Assembly (NCBI RefSeq): GCF_002302635.1
Contig: NZ_CP022387.1
Coordinates: 2,046,001-2,110,000 of the forward strand
Length of the DNA stretch: 64,000 nt
From: Capnocytophaga stomatis
GTDB lineage: Bacteria; Bacteroidota; Bacteroidia; Flavobacteriales; Flavobacteriaceae
Direction of reading: 5' to 3'
The position numbers and the translations under genes are program-made. Shown piece after piece: positions 43,342 to 52,070 of this stretch. Every line of letters starts with the position of its first letter. Position 1 is the first letter of the stretch. The notes under the pieces were generated by a model. That model did no database searches, was not told the DNA's origin, and saw only the letters and a program-made list of their open reading frames with translations.

Positions 43342-44388
43342 ATGGAAAACAATCTATTTAAAATCTACGAATATTTTGATAATAACGAAATTGATAGAAA
43401 AAATATTTACAGCAAATACGGTTCGTGGTTAGGCGATGTCAATTGCTTGTGTTATCCTTTCTGTTCGGCTCCTGATGATATTCCAGAGGATTATGATTAT
43501 GCCGAAGAAATTAAACAGACGAACCAAATTTTTTCCATTTTCGGATTTGGAGAACTTAATGATGAAGATATTGAAGATATCAGATGTGGTTGTGGTTATG
43601 TACTGATGCACTACTTGTTTAAAGTCCGCAGAAATATCGGATTGGCAAAAACTTACTATGTTTCGTTCTCGATGATGCAAGCCGGAGGCGAGTTTGTCTA
43701 TATTCATTGTAATGATGTGGATTTGCAGATGACTTACAAGGAAATGATACTAAAGAGTCACGCTTTTGAATATGAAACTGCCGATGAAACCGAAAAGTAT
43801 CACTTTGACGAACTCCTGAAGTTTGCAGAAGAAGTTTGTAAAGAAATTGAAATTGAAACAGAGCAAAACAAAGGCTCTTTTGAAAAGGAAAACACAGCCG
43901 ATGAGGAGAATTTTGATGAACTGATTCGCTTACTGAATTACAATAACTATCTGTCGGACAATGAGATTTCCGAATTAAAAACCGATTGGAAGAATATCAA
44001 TGAAAATCGTAAGGCTTTTGCAGAAAGGTTAATTGATGAAGGCATTTGGTTTGAGGAAGATTTGGAATATCTTGACCAGCAAGAAAAAGAGTATCTGTTA
44101 TATTGGGCGTTCACTGAAAAATTTGATGTATTTAAAGACGATTGGAAGTTTGATACCAAGGAATTGAGTAAATATATTTCGGAAAAAATAGGTCAGCCTT
44201 TCAAAGTGACTTTTAAGGAAGTGGGCAACGATTGGGGGCTTGTTCAGGAAAAATTGGAAAATCTATCAGATTACACTTTACTTGACATTGCCAGCGGAAA
44301 TGACGATTGTAATTTTATCGTTGCAAAGAAAGAAGATAAAGATGTTATCTACGCTTTAGCTAATGAGTTAAACATCCCGATTGTGTAG
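43342..44388 (+). CDS. Hypothetical protein (DUF6630-like C-terminus)
   Basis: A 348-aa soluble, strongly acidic protein starting MENNLFKIYEYFDNNEIDR. It seems to have two parts: a Cys-bearing N-terminal domain (CLCYPFCSAPDDIPEDY, IRCGCGYVLMHYLF) and a C-terminal domain (NFDELIRLLNYNNYLSD to the end, with FIVAKKEDKDVIYALANEL) that recalls DUF6630 proteins. A TTG at 43321 would add seven residues; the ATG is preferred. It is the first of six adjacent, same-strand genes that look like immunity proteins without a toxin. Confidence 0.7.
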   Translation: MENNLFKIYEYFDNNEIDRKNIYSKYGSWLGDVNCLCYPFCSAPDDIPEDYDYAEEIKQTNQIFSIFGFGELNDEDIEDIRCGCGYVLMHYLFKVRRNIGLAKTYYVSFSMMQAGGEFVYIHCNDVDLQMTYKEMILKSHAFEYETADETEKYHFDELLKFAEEVCKEIEIETEQNKGSFEKENTADEENFDELIRLLNYNNYLSDNEISELKTDWKNINENRKAFAERLIDEGIWFEEDLEYLDQQEKEYLLYWAFTEKFDVFKDDWKFDTKELSKYISEKIGQPFKVTFKEVGNDWGLVQEKLENLSDYTLLDIASGNDDCNFIVAKKEDKDVIYALANELNIPIV

Positions 44389-44460
44389 GAAAGGAATAGG
44401 GAAAAATAGAACAATTGAGTTTTTGAAATGAAACGATACAAAAATAAGTTTGTATTTTAG

Positions 44461-44565
44461 AGATTAAAAAGACGAACATTTGCAAGATATGCTATCTCAA
44501 ATAACAGAGAATTAGTCTTATACACAGGCGATTTACTTGTCCATAAGGCAAATCAGAATATCTAA
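44461..44565 (+). pseudogene. Possible gene fragment
   Basis: A start-less frame of 34 codons ends with TAA at 44563-44565, just before the ankyrin gene. The product (RYAISNNRELVLYTGDLLVH) looks coding in composition. It may be the tail of a deleted member of the immunity-like cluster. Weak evidence. Confidence 0.3.
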
Positions 44566-44579
44566 AAATAAATCATACG

Positions 44580-45638
44580 ATGGCAAAGAAAAGAGCTACC
44601 CTCCCAAGTGATATTTATAAAATATTGGAAGACAAAGATTTTGAAACATTTCAAAAAATATTTGAAAAGTGTGATATTAACGCTTATGAAAGGGATTATA
44701 TCAAAAGACCAGCACTTTGTTTTTATGACATTCCGGTAGAATGGATGCAATGGTTGATAGAAAATGGAGCAAATATTGAAGCAACAGATTCTTATGGAAG
44801 AACAGCTTTATGGTATCATTCTTCTGTAAATAATGTTGAAATAGTGAGTACTTTACTAGCTTTAGGAGCAAACATTCACACTTCTGACACCTATAAAAAT
44901 GGAGTTTTGCACGCTGCATCGGGTAGATTTGAAGTAACAAAGTTGTTAGTAGAGCGAGAAGCAGACATTTTCGCTAAAAATGATAGAGGTTTCACGCCTT
45001 TACAAGAAATGCTAAGCCGATGTCAGAATGCAGATATTCCAAAAGTAGCGAAAAGTGCAGCATTATTGCTCAAATCGGGTGAAAAAATTACCAAATTTAC
45101 CAAAGAACAAGTCGTTCGCATTGGTAAAAATTTTGAGTTTCATCGTGAACGATTCAATCCTGAGTTTTTGGAAGAAACAGAAAACGGATTAGAGGAACTT
45201 TATAAGTTATTTGATGTTCAGCCTGTAGCAAAACGCATTCAGCACGATGGGACTTCGCCAATAATTGTTCCCGATAATGATTTTGAAAAGCAGTTTGAAT
45301 ATCTTTGGGATTTTCTGGTACCGAGTTCGGGTAGTTCAAAAACGATTCAAGGTGAAGTTATTCGTATTTCAGGAAAAATTCGTGATGAAATATTGCGAAA
45401 TGGAGCTGGCAATTGGGATAAACATTTCAAAAAAATGCTTTCATCAATGATAGATTATTTCCAAAAAGGAAATCCTCTGCAAGAAACCTCAATGGAAAAA
45501 GCTAAAGAACTAAAAACACTTCTTTATGAAGGTGATGATGACGGAGAAAACTCATTTGAATTAGCAAAATTGGCTGTTTTGTGGGTAACGCAGAATCCAA
45601 AACCTATCATTTTAGAAAAAGTAGAGTATAAAAGATAA
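44580..45638 (+). CDS. Ankyrin-repeat protein
   Basis: A 352-aa protein. Ankyrin repeats cover about residues 38-150: WLIENGANIEATDSYGRTALWY, VSTLLALGANIHTSDTYKNGVLHAA and LLVEREADIFAKNDRGFTPLQEML. The C-terminal half has no domain I know. No signal peptide. Ankyrin proteins of this kind often serve as immunity proteins or adaptors in polymorphic toxin loci; no toxin gene is seen here. Confidence 0.85.
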   Translation: MAKKRATLPSDIYKILEDKDFETFQKIFEKCDINAYERDYIKRPALCFYDIPVEWMQWLIENGANIEATDSYGRTALWYHSSVNNVEIVSTLLALGANIHTSDTYKNGVLHAASGRFEVTKLLVEREADIFAKNDRGFTPLQEMLSRCQNADIPKVAKSAALLLKSGEKITKFTKEQVVRIGKNFEFHRERFNPEFLEETENGLEELYKLFDVQPVAKRIQHDGTSPIIVPDNDFEKQFEYLWDFLVPSSGSSKTIQGEVIRISGKIRDEILRNGAGNWDKHFKKMLSSMIDYFQKGNPLQETSMEKAKELKTLLYEGDDDGENSFELAKLAVLWVTQNPKPIILEKVEYKR

Positions 45639-45705
45639 GGCGGAAGTGAAGTAGAAATTTGACATTTGTATCAGCAAAGAAGAAACATTTTAAGAATAAA
45701 AAAGA

Positions 45706-46359
45706 ATGGAAAAGCTAATATATTATTATAATAAGGATATCAATTGCGTGGAGGTACTTCCGGAGTATTTATCCAAAGGCATCAAAATGGCGAAAAATTA
45801 TCATTGCGGACTTCGAATTACTGCGGATTTTGCAGGTTTTTTTGGTCAGTTTGAAGCAACTGGTGAAAAGGTTATTTTAGATTTGTCTCCCCTGAAAAAT
45901 TATCCTGATTTACCGGAACTTATCATTGAAGATAATTTTAAAATTGATGAGGTTGTAGGAGTAGAGGTGCTATACACGTTACAAAAATTAACCATTCTGA
46001 ATGTAAAAAAAGTAAGTAAAAAGCTACAAATCGATGTTTCGCAGATTCCTAACTTGGTCGATTTGCGTTTTGATTTCTATCCCTGTATTTTGGGGCTTGG
46101 CAAGGCTATAAATCTTAATCGTTTACATATTTGGTCGTACAATAAGGAAGATTTAACAGAATTAAAGGATTTAACTCTTCTAACGGATTTATTATTGGTG
46201 CGTCCTTCGATTCAAAGGCTGTCAGGGATTGAAAATATGACTCGTTTAGAGAAGTTTGAGATTACATACGCCCGAAAGTTGGAGGATATTTCAGCATTGA
46301 AAGAATTACAAAAGAAACATATAATCAATCATTTGGCTTTACCTCAAAAGTTTTGGTAA
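45706..46359 (+). CDS. Leucine-rich-repeat-like protein
   Basis: A 217-aa soluble protein with irregular leucine-rich repeats: LDLSPLKNYPDLPELIIED, LYTLQKLTILNVKKVSK, QIPNLVDLRFDFYP, LNRLHIWSYN, LTLLTDLLLVRPSIQRLSGIENMTRLEKFEI. The arrangement is like LRR immunity proteins of Bacteroidota. It lies 18 bp before the next gene on the same strand. Confidence 0.75.
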   Translation: MEKLIYYYNKDINCVEVLPEYLSKGIKMAKNYHCGLRITADFAGFFGQFEATGEKVILDLSPLKNYPDLPELIIEDNFKIDEVVGVEVLYTLQKLTILNVKKVSKKLQIDVSQIPNLVDLRFDFYPCILGLGKAINLNRLHIWSYNKEDLTELKDLTLLTDLLLVRPSIQRLSGIENMTRLEKFEITYARKLEDISALKELQKKHIINHLALPQKFW

Positions 46360-46377
46360 AACAAAAATAGAAAAACT

Positions 46378-46818
46378 ATGGAGGATTTATTTTTACTTGA
46401 AGACAATGACGATTTTACCATTGCGTTATACGAAATTCTCGCAGAAAAATGCAATCATAATCCTAATTTACTAAATTCTGTACAGAAAAAAATATTTTTG
46501 TGCATATTGTTAGAAAATTTTGGTCAGGCAGATGGTATTTTGGGCTTTTTACAAGAGGAATATTCTGAATATAACGACGAAGTCATTGAAGCATTGCGAG
46601 AGATAGGAGCTTTAAAATCAGCGGAGATTGTAACTAAGGCAGTTAAACTACTTCCTGCCGATGGTTCTTGGTTTTTTGAGACTTCTGATGAGTATTCGGA
46701 AAAGTTGATGGCTGAACTTGACAGCGAATTTTCATACTATCCCGATGGTTTTATGGGCGATTTGTATCGTAAGTATGCGGAAAAACATAGGGAAGAATTA
46801 TGTTGTATGGAAAAGTAA
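46378..46818 (+). CDS. Hypothetical protein of immunity-like cluster
   Basis: A 146-aa acidic, helical protein beginning MEDLFLLEDNDDFTIALYEILAEKC. The middle repeats EILAEK, VIEALREIGALKSAEIVTKAVKLLP suggest helical hairpins. The final motif YPDGFMGDLYRKYAEKHREEL resembles the DUF4375-type end found in some immunity proteins (the SxYxxxDxxY pattern), but I am not sure. Confidence 0.65.
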   Translation: MEDLFLLEDNDDFTIALYEILAEKCNHNPNLLNSVQKKIFLCILLENFGQADGILGFLQEEYSEYNDEVIEALREIGALKSAEIVTKAVKLLPADGSWFFETSDEYSEKLMAELDSEFSYYPDGFMGDLYRKYAEKHREELCCMEK

Positions 46819-46860
46819 ACACATAAGCGGCATTTAATCGAAAAACAACAAATTCATATT

Positions 46861-47424
46861 ATGGGAATACAAATAATCTGGCAAAAAATACGTGAGGAAC
46901 TTGAAAAAATGAATCCGAAAGTAGGAAAAAGTTTCAATCCACCTGCCGAAGAAGAGAAAATACATCAGTTAGAAGCAATTATAGAACAAAAATTGCCTGA
47001 GGATTTTAAAAATTATCTTCGTACGTTTAACGGACAAAATCATCAATGGTATGAAACGCTTTTTGTTGGCTATAATGCATTACTTTCCGTTGATGAAATT
47101 ATTTCGGATTATGAAATGGCATTTGAAGATGAGGAAGTTATCGATTGGTTAACTCCAAATAAAATTCAGCCCAGCATTTGGAACAAGGGGTGGATACCTT
47201 TTGCTAATTTCAACGGCACACAACGGATTTTCATTGACTTAAATCCTGCTTGCAATGGTGTTTATGGGCAAATTATACAACTTTGGTCGGGTATTGATAT
47301 GGAAAGTGATGAAGTGGTGATTGCAAATTCGTTTTATGAGTTCTCCGAAAAAGTATTACAGTCCCTACAAGAGAAAAGTTACAACCTTGAAGATGATGTA
47401 ATTAATGTAGAATGGTTCGTGTAA
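46861..47424 (+). CDS. SMI1/KNR4 family protein
   Basis: A 187-aa protein of the SMI1/KNR4 (SUKH) superfamily. FNPPAEEEKIHQLEAIIEQKLPEDFKNYLRTFNGQ is the defining N-terminus; the strands WIPFANFNGTQRIFIDLNP and GQIIQLWSGIDMESDEVVIANSFYEF follow, ending in a helix. Proteins of this fold act as immunity proteins against contact-dependent toxins, often nucleases. Its presence supports reading the whole 43-47.8 kb block as an immunity island. Confidence 0.9.
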   Translation: MGIQIIWQKIREELEKMNPKVGKSFNPPAEEEKIHQLEAIIEQKLPEDFKNYLRTFNGQNHQWYETLFVGYNALLSVDEIISDYEMAFEDEEVIDWLTPNKIQPSIWNKGWIPFANFNGTQRIFIDLNPACNGVYGQIIQLWSGIDMESDEVVIANSFYEFSEKVLQSLQEKSYNLEDDVINVEWFV

Positions 47425-47486
47425 AAGTGTTTCATATCTCTTCAATAGACAAATGAACTAAAGAATAGAAAAAACAGCTGGTAATT

Positions 47487-47786
47487 ATGAGTTTTGGCGG
47501 ACATATATTAGATATGATAAAAAGAACAAACGCAAACAATGCTTTGCGTGAAAAATATCGTTCCAAAAAAGATAAAAAGACTAAAAGTTTATACAAATTA
47601 GAAAATGATTCTCCTTTGATTGATAAATCGAAATCGATTTCTAAAGAAGAATTAGAAAAAATAAAGTCAGATATAAGACATAAACTAATAAAAGAACGGC
47701 AAAAGGAAGCTATTTTAATTGGTTGTCTCTCCATATTATCATTTTTATTATTGTATTGCTTCTTATATCTTTTTTTTAAAAACTAA
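47487..47786 (+). CDS. Small basic membrane protein
   Basis: A 99-aa protein: Lys-rich and polar for its first 70 residues (MSFGGHILDMIKRTNANNAL, then EKYRSKKDKKTKSL) and ending in one hydrophobic helix, ILIGCLSILSFLLLYCFLYLFF (about 76-97). This makes it a likely tail-anchored inner-membrane protein with the basic part in the cytoplasm. No family is known to me. It is the last gene of the immunity-like cluster. Confidence 0.6.
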   Translation: MSFGGHILDMIKRTNANNALREKYRSKKDKKTKSLYKLENDSPLIDKSKSISKEELEKIKSDIRHKLIKERQKEAILIGCLSILSFLLLYCFLYLFFKN

Positions 47787-47875
47787 TTTATTTAATACAA
47801 CGTCCATACAAAAACAAAAAATAATTAAAAATAAAACAAACAAAAATCGCTAATTCAAAATAGCAGAAAAACACG

Positions 47876-47883
47876 TATCTTTG
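47876..47883 (+). promoter_or_regulatory. Promoter -7 box of pyrF
   Basis: TATCTTTG, fitting TAnnTTTG, 91 bp before the pyrF start, which implies a leader of about 80 nt. Confidence 0.55.
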
Positions 47884-47974
47884 AAGGCTTAAATGATAAT
47901 TTTTTTCCTCTCTTAAAGAAGAAATCATCTTAATTACAGCATTATAACACAATAAAAACAAAAAATATTAGTAT

Positions 47975-48787
47975 ATGACATTACAAAAACTAATAGAACA
48001 AATTCGGAAAAAGAAATCGCTTTTATGTGTAGGACTCGATACAGATTTGACAAAAGTTCCTGCCCATTTGTTACAAACCGAAGACCCTATTTTTGAGTTC
48101 AACAAAGCCATTATTGACGCAACGCATCCTTATACGGTGGCTTACAAACCCAATACGGCATTTTATGAGGCTTATGGCGTGAAAGGTTGGCAATCGCTGG
48201 CAAAAACCATTGCGTATATCAATGAAAATCATCCTGATATATTCACCATCGCCGATGCGAAACGCGGTGATATCGGTAATACGTCGGCAATGTACGCTCA
48301 GGCTTTCTTCAATGATTTACAGTTTGACAGCGTTACGGTTGCTCCGTATATGGGAAGGGATTCGGTAGAGCCTTTTTTAGCTTTTGAAGATAAAATTACT
48401 ATACTTTTAGCACTGACTTCTAATGAAGGAGCTTTTGATTTTCAAACGAAAATGGTAAACGATGAAGAGCTTTACAAAAAAGTATTACGAACTTCCTTAA
48501 CTTGGAAAAATAGCCAAAACCTAATGTATGTAGTAGGAGCAACCAAAGCCGAGTACCTGAAAGAAATCCGTAAAATTGTCCCGAACCACTTTTTGTTAGT
48601 TCCGGGTGTGGGAGCTCAAGGCGGTAGTTTGGATGAAGTTTGCGAGTACGGACTCAATACAGACAATGGCTTACTGATAAATTCCTCCCGAGGCATTATT
48701 TATGCTTCCAATGGTAAAGATTTTGCCGAAAAAGCTCGCGAGGAAGCTCAAAAGCTACAACAACAAATGGAAAAATGGGTGCGATAA
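47975..48787 (+). CDS. pyrF: Orotidine 5'-phosphate decarboxylase
   Basis: A 270-aa enzyme of the longer OMPDC type that makes UMP in pyrimidine synthesis. The active-site Asp-Lys-Asp set is seen in [20 protein letters not shown] (about 87-106). [15 protein letters not shown] near the N-terminus and the phosphate-binding [10 protein letters not shown] and [12 protein letters not shown] near the C-terminus complete the barrel. Confidence 0.96.
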   Translation: MTLQKLIEQIRKKKSLLCVGLDTDLTKVPAHLLQTEDPIFEFNKAIIDATHPYTVAYKPNTAFYEAYGVKGWQSLAKTIAYINENHPDIFTIADAKRGDIGNTSAMYAQAFFNDLQFDSVTVAPYMGRDSVEPFLAFEDKITILLALTSNEGAFDFQTKMVNDEELYKKVLRTSLTWKNSQNLMYVVGATKAEYLKEIRKIVPNHFLLVPGVGAQGGSLDEVCEYGLNTDNGLLINSSRGIIYASNGKDFAEKAREEAQKLQQQMEKWVR

Positions 48788-48796
48788 AAAATAAAA

Positions 48797-48830
48797 AAGC
48801 AACGGATTTAAAAGAAATAATCCGTTGCTT
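48797..48830 (+). terminator. Terminator of pyrF
   Basis: AAGCAACGGATT and AATCCGTTGCTT form a perfect 12-bp stem with a 10-nt loop and a T-run. It may also serve folE from the other side. Confidence 0.88.
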
Positions 48831-48854
48831 TTTAATATTAAATTAATTTGATGC

Positions 48855-49529
48855 TTAATATTTTGTATCCAGCTTGATATATTCTAAAAATTCTTTACGA
48901 ACTTCCGGATTTTTGAATTTTCCTCCGAATTCGGCAGTTACAGTGCTGCTTTCAATATCCTTAATTCCTCGTGAATTAACGCACAAATGTTTAGCATCAA
49001 TCACACAAGCTACATCTTCCGTTCCTAAAGCTCGTTGCATCTCTTGAACAATCTGTAAAGTCAAACGTTCTTGCACTTGCGGGCGTTTTGCGTAATATTC
49101 AACAATGCGATTCATTTTCGAGAGTCCGATAACCTTTCCGTTAGAAATATATCCCACGTGAGCTCTTCCCACAATAGGCAAAAGATGATGCTCGCAAGTG
49201 GAGTAAACCACGATATTTTTTTCAACCAGCATCTCTCCGTATTGGTAGTTGTTATCAAAGGTAGAAGCCGACGGACGACGGTCAGGGTGCAATCCTCCAA
49301 AAATTTCTTTAACGAACATTTTGGCAACTCGTTTTGGAGTTCCTCTTAAGCTGTCGTCGGTTAGGTCTAAGCCCAAAGTGTGCATAATTTGCCTTATGTT
49401 TTCTTCAATTATACTGATTTTTTCAGCGTCTGTTTTGTCGAAAGCATCGGCACGCAAGGGAGTTTTTGCAGAAGTACATACGTGGTTATCGCCCAAAATA
49501 TCTTCTTCTGAAATATGTTTATCTGTCAT
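48855..49529 (-). CDS. folE: GTP cyclohydrolase I
   Basis: A 224-aa enzyme catalysing the first step of folate (tetrahydrobiopterin) synthesis from GTP. Zinc ligands are in STCEHHLLPIVGRAHVGYI (Cys, His, about 110-128) and VIDAKHLCVNSRG (about 180-192), and MNRIVEYYAKRPQVQERLT is the conserved catalytic segment. A promoter box is 44 bp upstream. Confidence 0.96.
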   Translation of the reverse strand: MTDKHISEEDILGDNHVCTSAKTPLRADAFDKTDAEKISIIEENIRQIMHTLGLDLTDDSLRGTPKRVAKMFVKEIFGGLHPDRRPSASTFDNNYQYGEMLVEKNIVVYSTCEHHLLPIVGRAHVGYISNGKVIGLSKMNRIVEYYAKRPQVQERLTLQIVQEMQRALGTEDVACVIDAKHLCVNSRGIKDIESSTVTAEFGGKFKNPEVRKEFLEYIKLDTKY

Positions 49530-49572
49530 TTCTTTAATATTAATTCTTAAAAAATTCGTTTTAAAAAGTTTG

Positions 49573-49580
49573 CAAAGATA
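49573..49580 (-). promoter_or_regulatory. Promoter -7 box of folE
   Basis: TATCTTTG on the minus strand, fitting TAnnTTTG, 44 bp upstream of the folE ATG. Confidence 0.6.
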
Positions 49581-49622
49581 CTCTTTTAATTTGGAAAAAA
49601 CCTTATTTTTATCTTTCCTTTT

Positions 49623-50792
49623 TTATTCTTTCTTAGATAATGTACTGATTTTATTTACGATAAGAGCCACAGCTCCGTCTCCGGTTACATTACAAGCAGT
49701 CCCGAAACTATCCATTGCAATATAAAGAGCAATCATAAGAGCCTGTTGCTGAGCGTCAAATCCCAACATTGTTTGCAAAATCCCGAGAGCAGCCATTATC
49801 GCTCCCCCAGGAACACCAGGTGCGGCAACCATCATTATTCCGAGCATCAAAATCAGCCCTGAAAAGGATTCAAAATCAATAGTTTGTCCGCTCATCAGCA
49901 TTAAAGCCATCGCACAAGCTGTGATTTTCATTGTACTTCCCGAAAGATGAATCGTAGCACAAAGAGGAACTACAAAACCGGCAATACGCTCAGGAACACC
50001 CATCTTGATAACTTGCCTCAAAGTAACGGGAATTGTCGCGGCTGAGGATTGCGTTCCGAGAGCGGTCGCATAAGCGAGCATCATCTTAAGAAGCGACCTC
50101 ATCGGGCTTTTTCCTGAGATTAATCCGGCTAAAATAAATTGCAAAATGAGCAAAGCAATGTGCATTACGAAAATAATTCCGATAATTTTGAAGAAAACAC
50201 TTATCACTGAAACAACCTTTCCGCCGTAAGCAATCTCCGAGAAAATACTCATAATGTAAAAAGGCAAAAGCGGAATAATAACTTTTCCAATGACAAGAGT
50301 GATAATATCTTTAAAATCTTTTAATACCTCTCCCAAAGTTGAATTACTTTTCAGTGATAAACCAACTCCTATCATAAAAGCAAGCACTAAGGCACTCATA
50401 ACATCAAGTATCGGAGGGATATTGATGGTAAAAAAAGCTTCTAACGAACGTTCAGCCGCTTGAGTTGAGGTAACCGATGTTTGTTCGCCAATCGCCGCAG
50501 GAAACAAGGCACTCCCAACGAAATAAGTGGAAAAACCAGAAAAAATAGTGAATGAATATGCAATTACAACAGTTACAAACAGTAGTTTTCCTGCATTTTT
50601 GCCAAGCTCGGCAATGGCTGGCATTACAAGTCCCATAATAATTAATGGAATTGAAAAACCGAGAAAACTTCCAAACAACTTGTTGAAAGTAACAAAAGTG
50701 CGGTTCAGCCAAAGAGGAGCATAAAGTCCTACAACAATCCCGACTACAATAGCCAAGAAAACCCTGAAAAGTAAATTGTTAAAAAGCTTCAT
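49623..50792 (-). CDS. Dicarboxylate/amino acid:cation symporter (SDF family)
   Basis: A 389-aa inner-membrane transporter, family DAACS. Eight or so hydrophobic segments are visible, starting with RVFLAIVVGIVVGLYAP. The family's serine-rich re-entrant loop is seen in GTQSSAATIPVTLRQVIKMG, followed by FVVPLCATIHLSGSTMKITACAMALML and, in the last third, VAAPGVPGGAIMAALGILQTMLG. It takes up glutamate, aspartate, serine or C4-dicarboxylates with Na+ or H+; which one cannot be told from sequence. Confidence 0.93.
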   Translation of the reverse strand: MKLFNNLLFRVFLAIVVGIVVGLYAPLWLNRTFVTFNKLFGSFLGFSIPLIIMGLVMPAIAELGKNAGKLLFVTVVIAYSFTIFSGFSTYFVGSALFPAAIGEQTSVTSTQAAERSLEAFFTINIPPILDVMSALVLAFMIGVGLSLKSNSTLGEVLKDFKDIITLVIGKVIIPLLPFYIMSIFSEIAYGGKVVSVISVFFKIIGIIFVMHIALLILQFILAGLISGKSPMRSLLKMMLAYATALGTQSSAATIPVTLRQVIKMGVPERIAGFVVPLCATIHLSGSTMKITACAMALMLMSGQTIDFESFSGLILMLGIMMVAAPGVPGGAIMAALGILQTMLGFDAQQQALMIALYIAMDSFGTACNVTGDGAVALIVNKISTLSKKE

Positions 50793-50834
50793 AACACAAT
50801 ATTTTTTAGATTTTTATATATTTTTTCTGATGAA

Positions 50835-51845
50835 TTACCATCGGATTATGGCACTTGCCCACGTAAATCCACTACCGAAGGCAGCTAAAATTACCAAATC
50901 TCCGTCTTTGATTTTTCCTAACTGATGAGCTTCTGTCAGTGCAATAGGAATGGAAGCTGCTGTTGTATTTCCGTATTTCATAATATTGTTATAAACTTGG
51001 TCATTCGTTAACCCGAATTTTTGTTGAATGAATTGTGAAATACGCAAATTTGCCTGATGTGGAATTAACATATCAATATCTTTTTGAGTTAGTCCGTTGG
51101 CATTGAGTCCTTCTTGAATAACTTCAGAGAAGCGAACAACAGCATTTTTGAAAACGTGTTGCCCATTCATATAAGGGAAATAGCTTACGTCATCAGGATT
51201 ATTTTCAGTTACAATGTCTGTAACCCAGCGTTTTCCGATTCCGGGAGCGATAAGAGCCAATTCTTCTGCGTGAAGTCCTTCGCTATGCAAATGAGTGGAT
51301 AAAATTCCTTTTTCAGGATTTGTTTCCCGTGATACGATGGCAGCACCCGCTCCGTCTCCAAAGATAACAGAAACGTTACGCCCTCGTGTGGAAAAATCCA
51401 GCCCTGGAGAGTGTGTTTCGGAGCCGATAATTAAAATATTTTTATACATTCCTGTTTTGATGTATTGGTCAGCTATGGAAAGTGCATAAACAAACCCCGA
51501 ACATTGATTCCGGATATCCAAGGCTCCCACAGTTTTTAATCCTAATTCCTTTTGAACCAACACTCCGCAACCGGGAAAGTAGTAATCAGGACTTAAGGTG
51601 GCGAAGATGATAAAATCAATATCATTTTTGTCAATTCCTGCATTTTCAATGGCTTTCAAACTTGCCTTGACTCCCATACTGGTTGTAGTGTCTTTTCCTT
51701 TGATGATATGTCTGCGTTCTTGAATTCCTGTACGTTCTTGAATCCAAGCATCACTTGTGTCCATTAATTTTGATAAATCATCATTAGTTACAATATTGTC
51801 AGGGACATAAAACCCCAATCCTTTGATTTTTGAACGGTATGTCAT
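50835..51845 (-). CDS. 3-oxoacyl-ACP synthase III (FabH-like)
   Basis: A 336-aa beta-ketoacyl-ACP synthase III. The catalytic Cys is in LDIRNQCSGFVYALSIADQYI (about residue 113), the His in MLIPHQANLRISQFIQ (about 252) and the Asn in IMKYGNTTAASIPIAL (about 286). The first residues MTYRSKIKGLGFYVPDNIVTN and SDAWIQERTGIQERR are standard. It starts fatty acid synthesis or makes a special acyl product; Flavobacteria often have more than one copy. Confidence 0.92.
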   Translation of the reverse strand: MTYRSKIKGLGFYVPDNIVTNDDLSKLMDTSDAWIQERTGIQERRHIIKGKDTTTSMGVKASLKAIENAGIDKNDIDFIIFATLSPDYYFPGCGVLVQKELGLKTVGALDIRNQCSGFVYALSIADQYIKTGMYKNILIIGSETHSPGLDFSTRGRNVSVIFGDGAGAAIVSRETNPEKGILSTHLHSEGLHAEELALIAPGIGKRWVTDIVTENNPDDVSYFPYMNGQHVFKNAVVRFSEVIQEGLNANGLTQKDIDMLIPHQANLRISQFIQQKFGLTNDQVYNNIMKYGNTTAASIPIALTEAHQLGKIKDGDLVILAAFGSGFTWASAIIRW

Positions 51846-52032
51846 AATTATTAAATTTTTTTAATCATAAATTTACCCAAAACTTATGAGTTTTATACTT
51901 TTAGATAGTGATACGATTGAGTGTATTTCGCAATCTGGTTGTAAAATTATAAACATTGATTAAAAAAACAAAATAGTATTCAACTTTTGTTGAAATTTTT
52001 GAAGGAGATTGGAAAGATTTATTATAAATCAA

Positions 52033-52059
52033 AAAAGCTGTCCGAAAAGGACAGCTTTT
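52033..52059. terminator. Bidirectional terminator
   Basis: AAAAGCTGTCC and GGACAGCTTTT form an 11-bp stem with a 5-nt loop, with T-rich ends on both sides. It ends the leftward SusC/SusD transcript 12 bp after susD. The stretch between it and 51845 holds only AT-rich spacer. Confidence 0.85.
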
Positions 52060-52070
52060 TTGTGCGGTGA

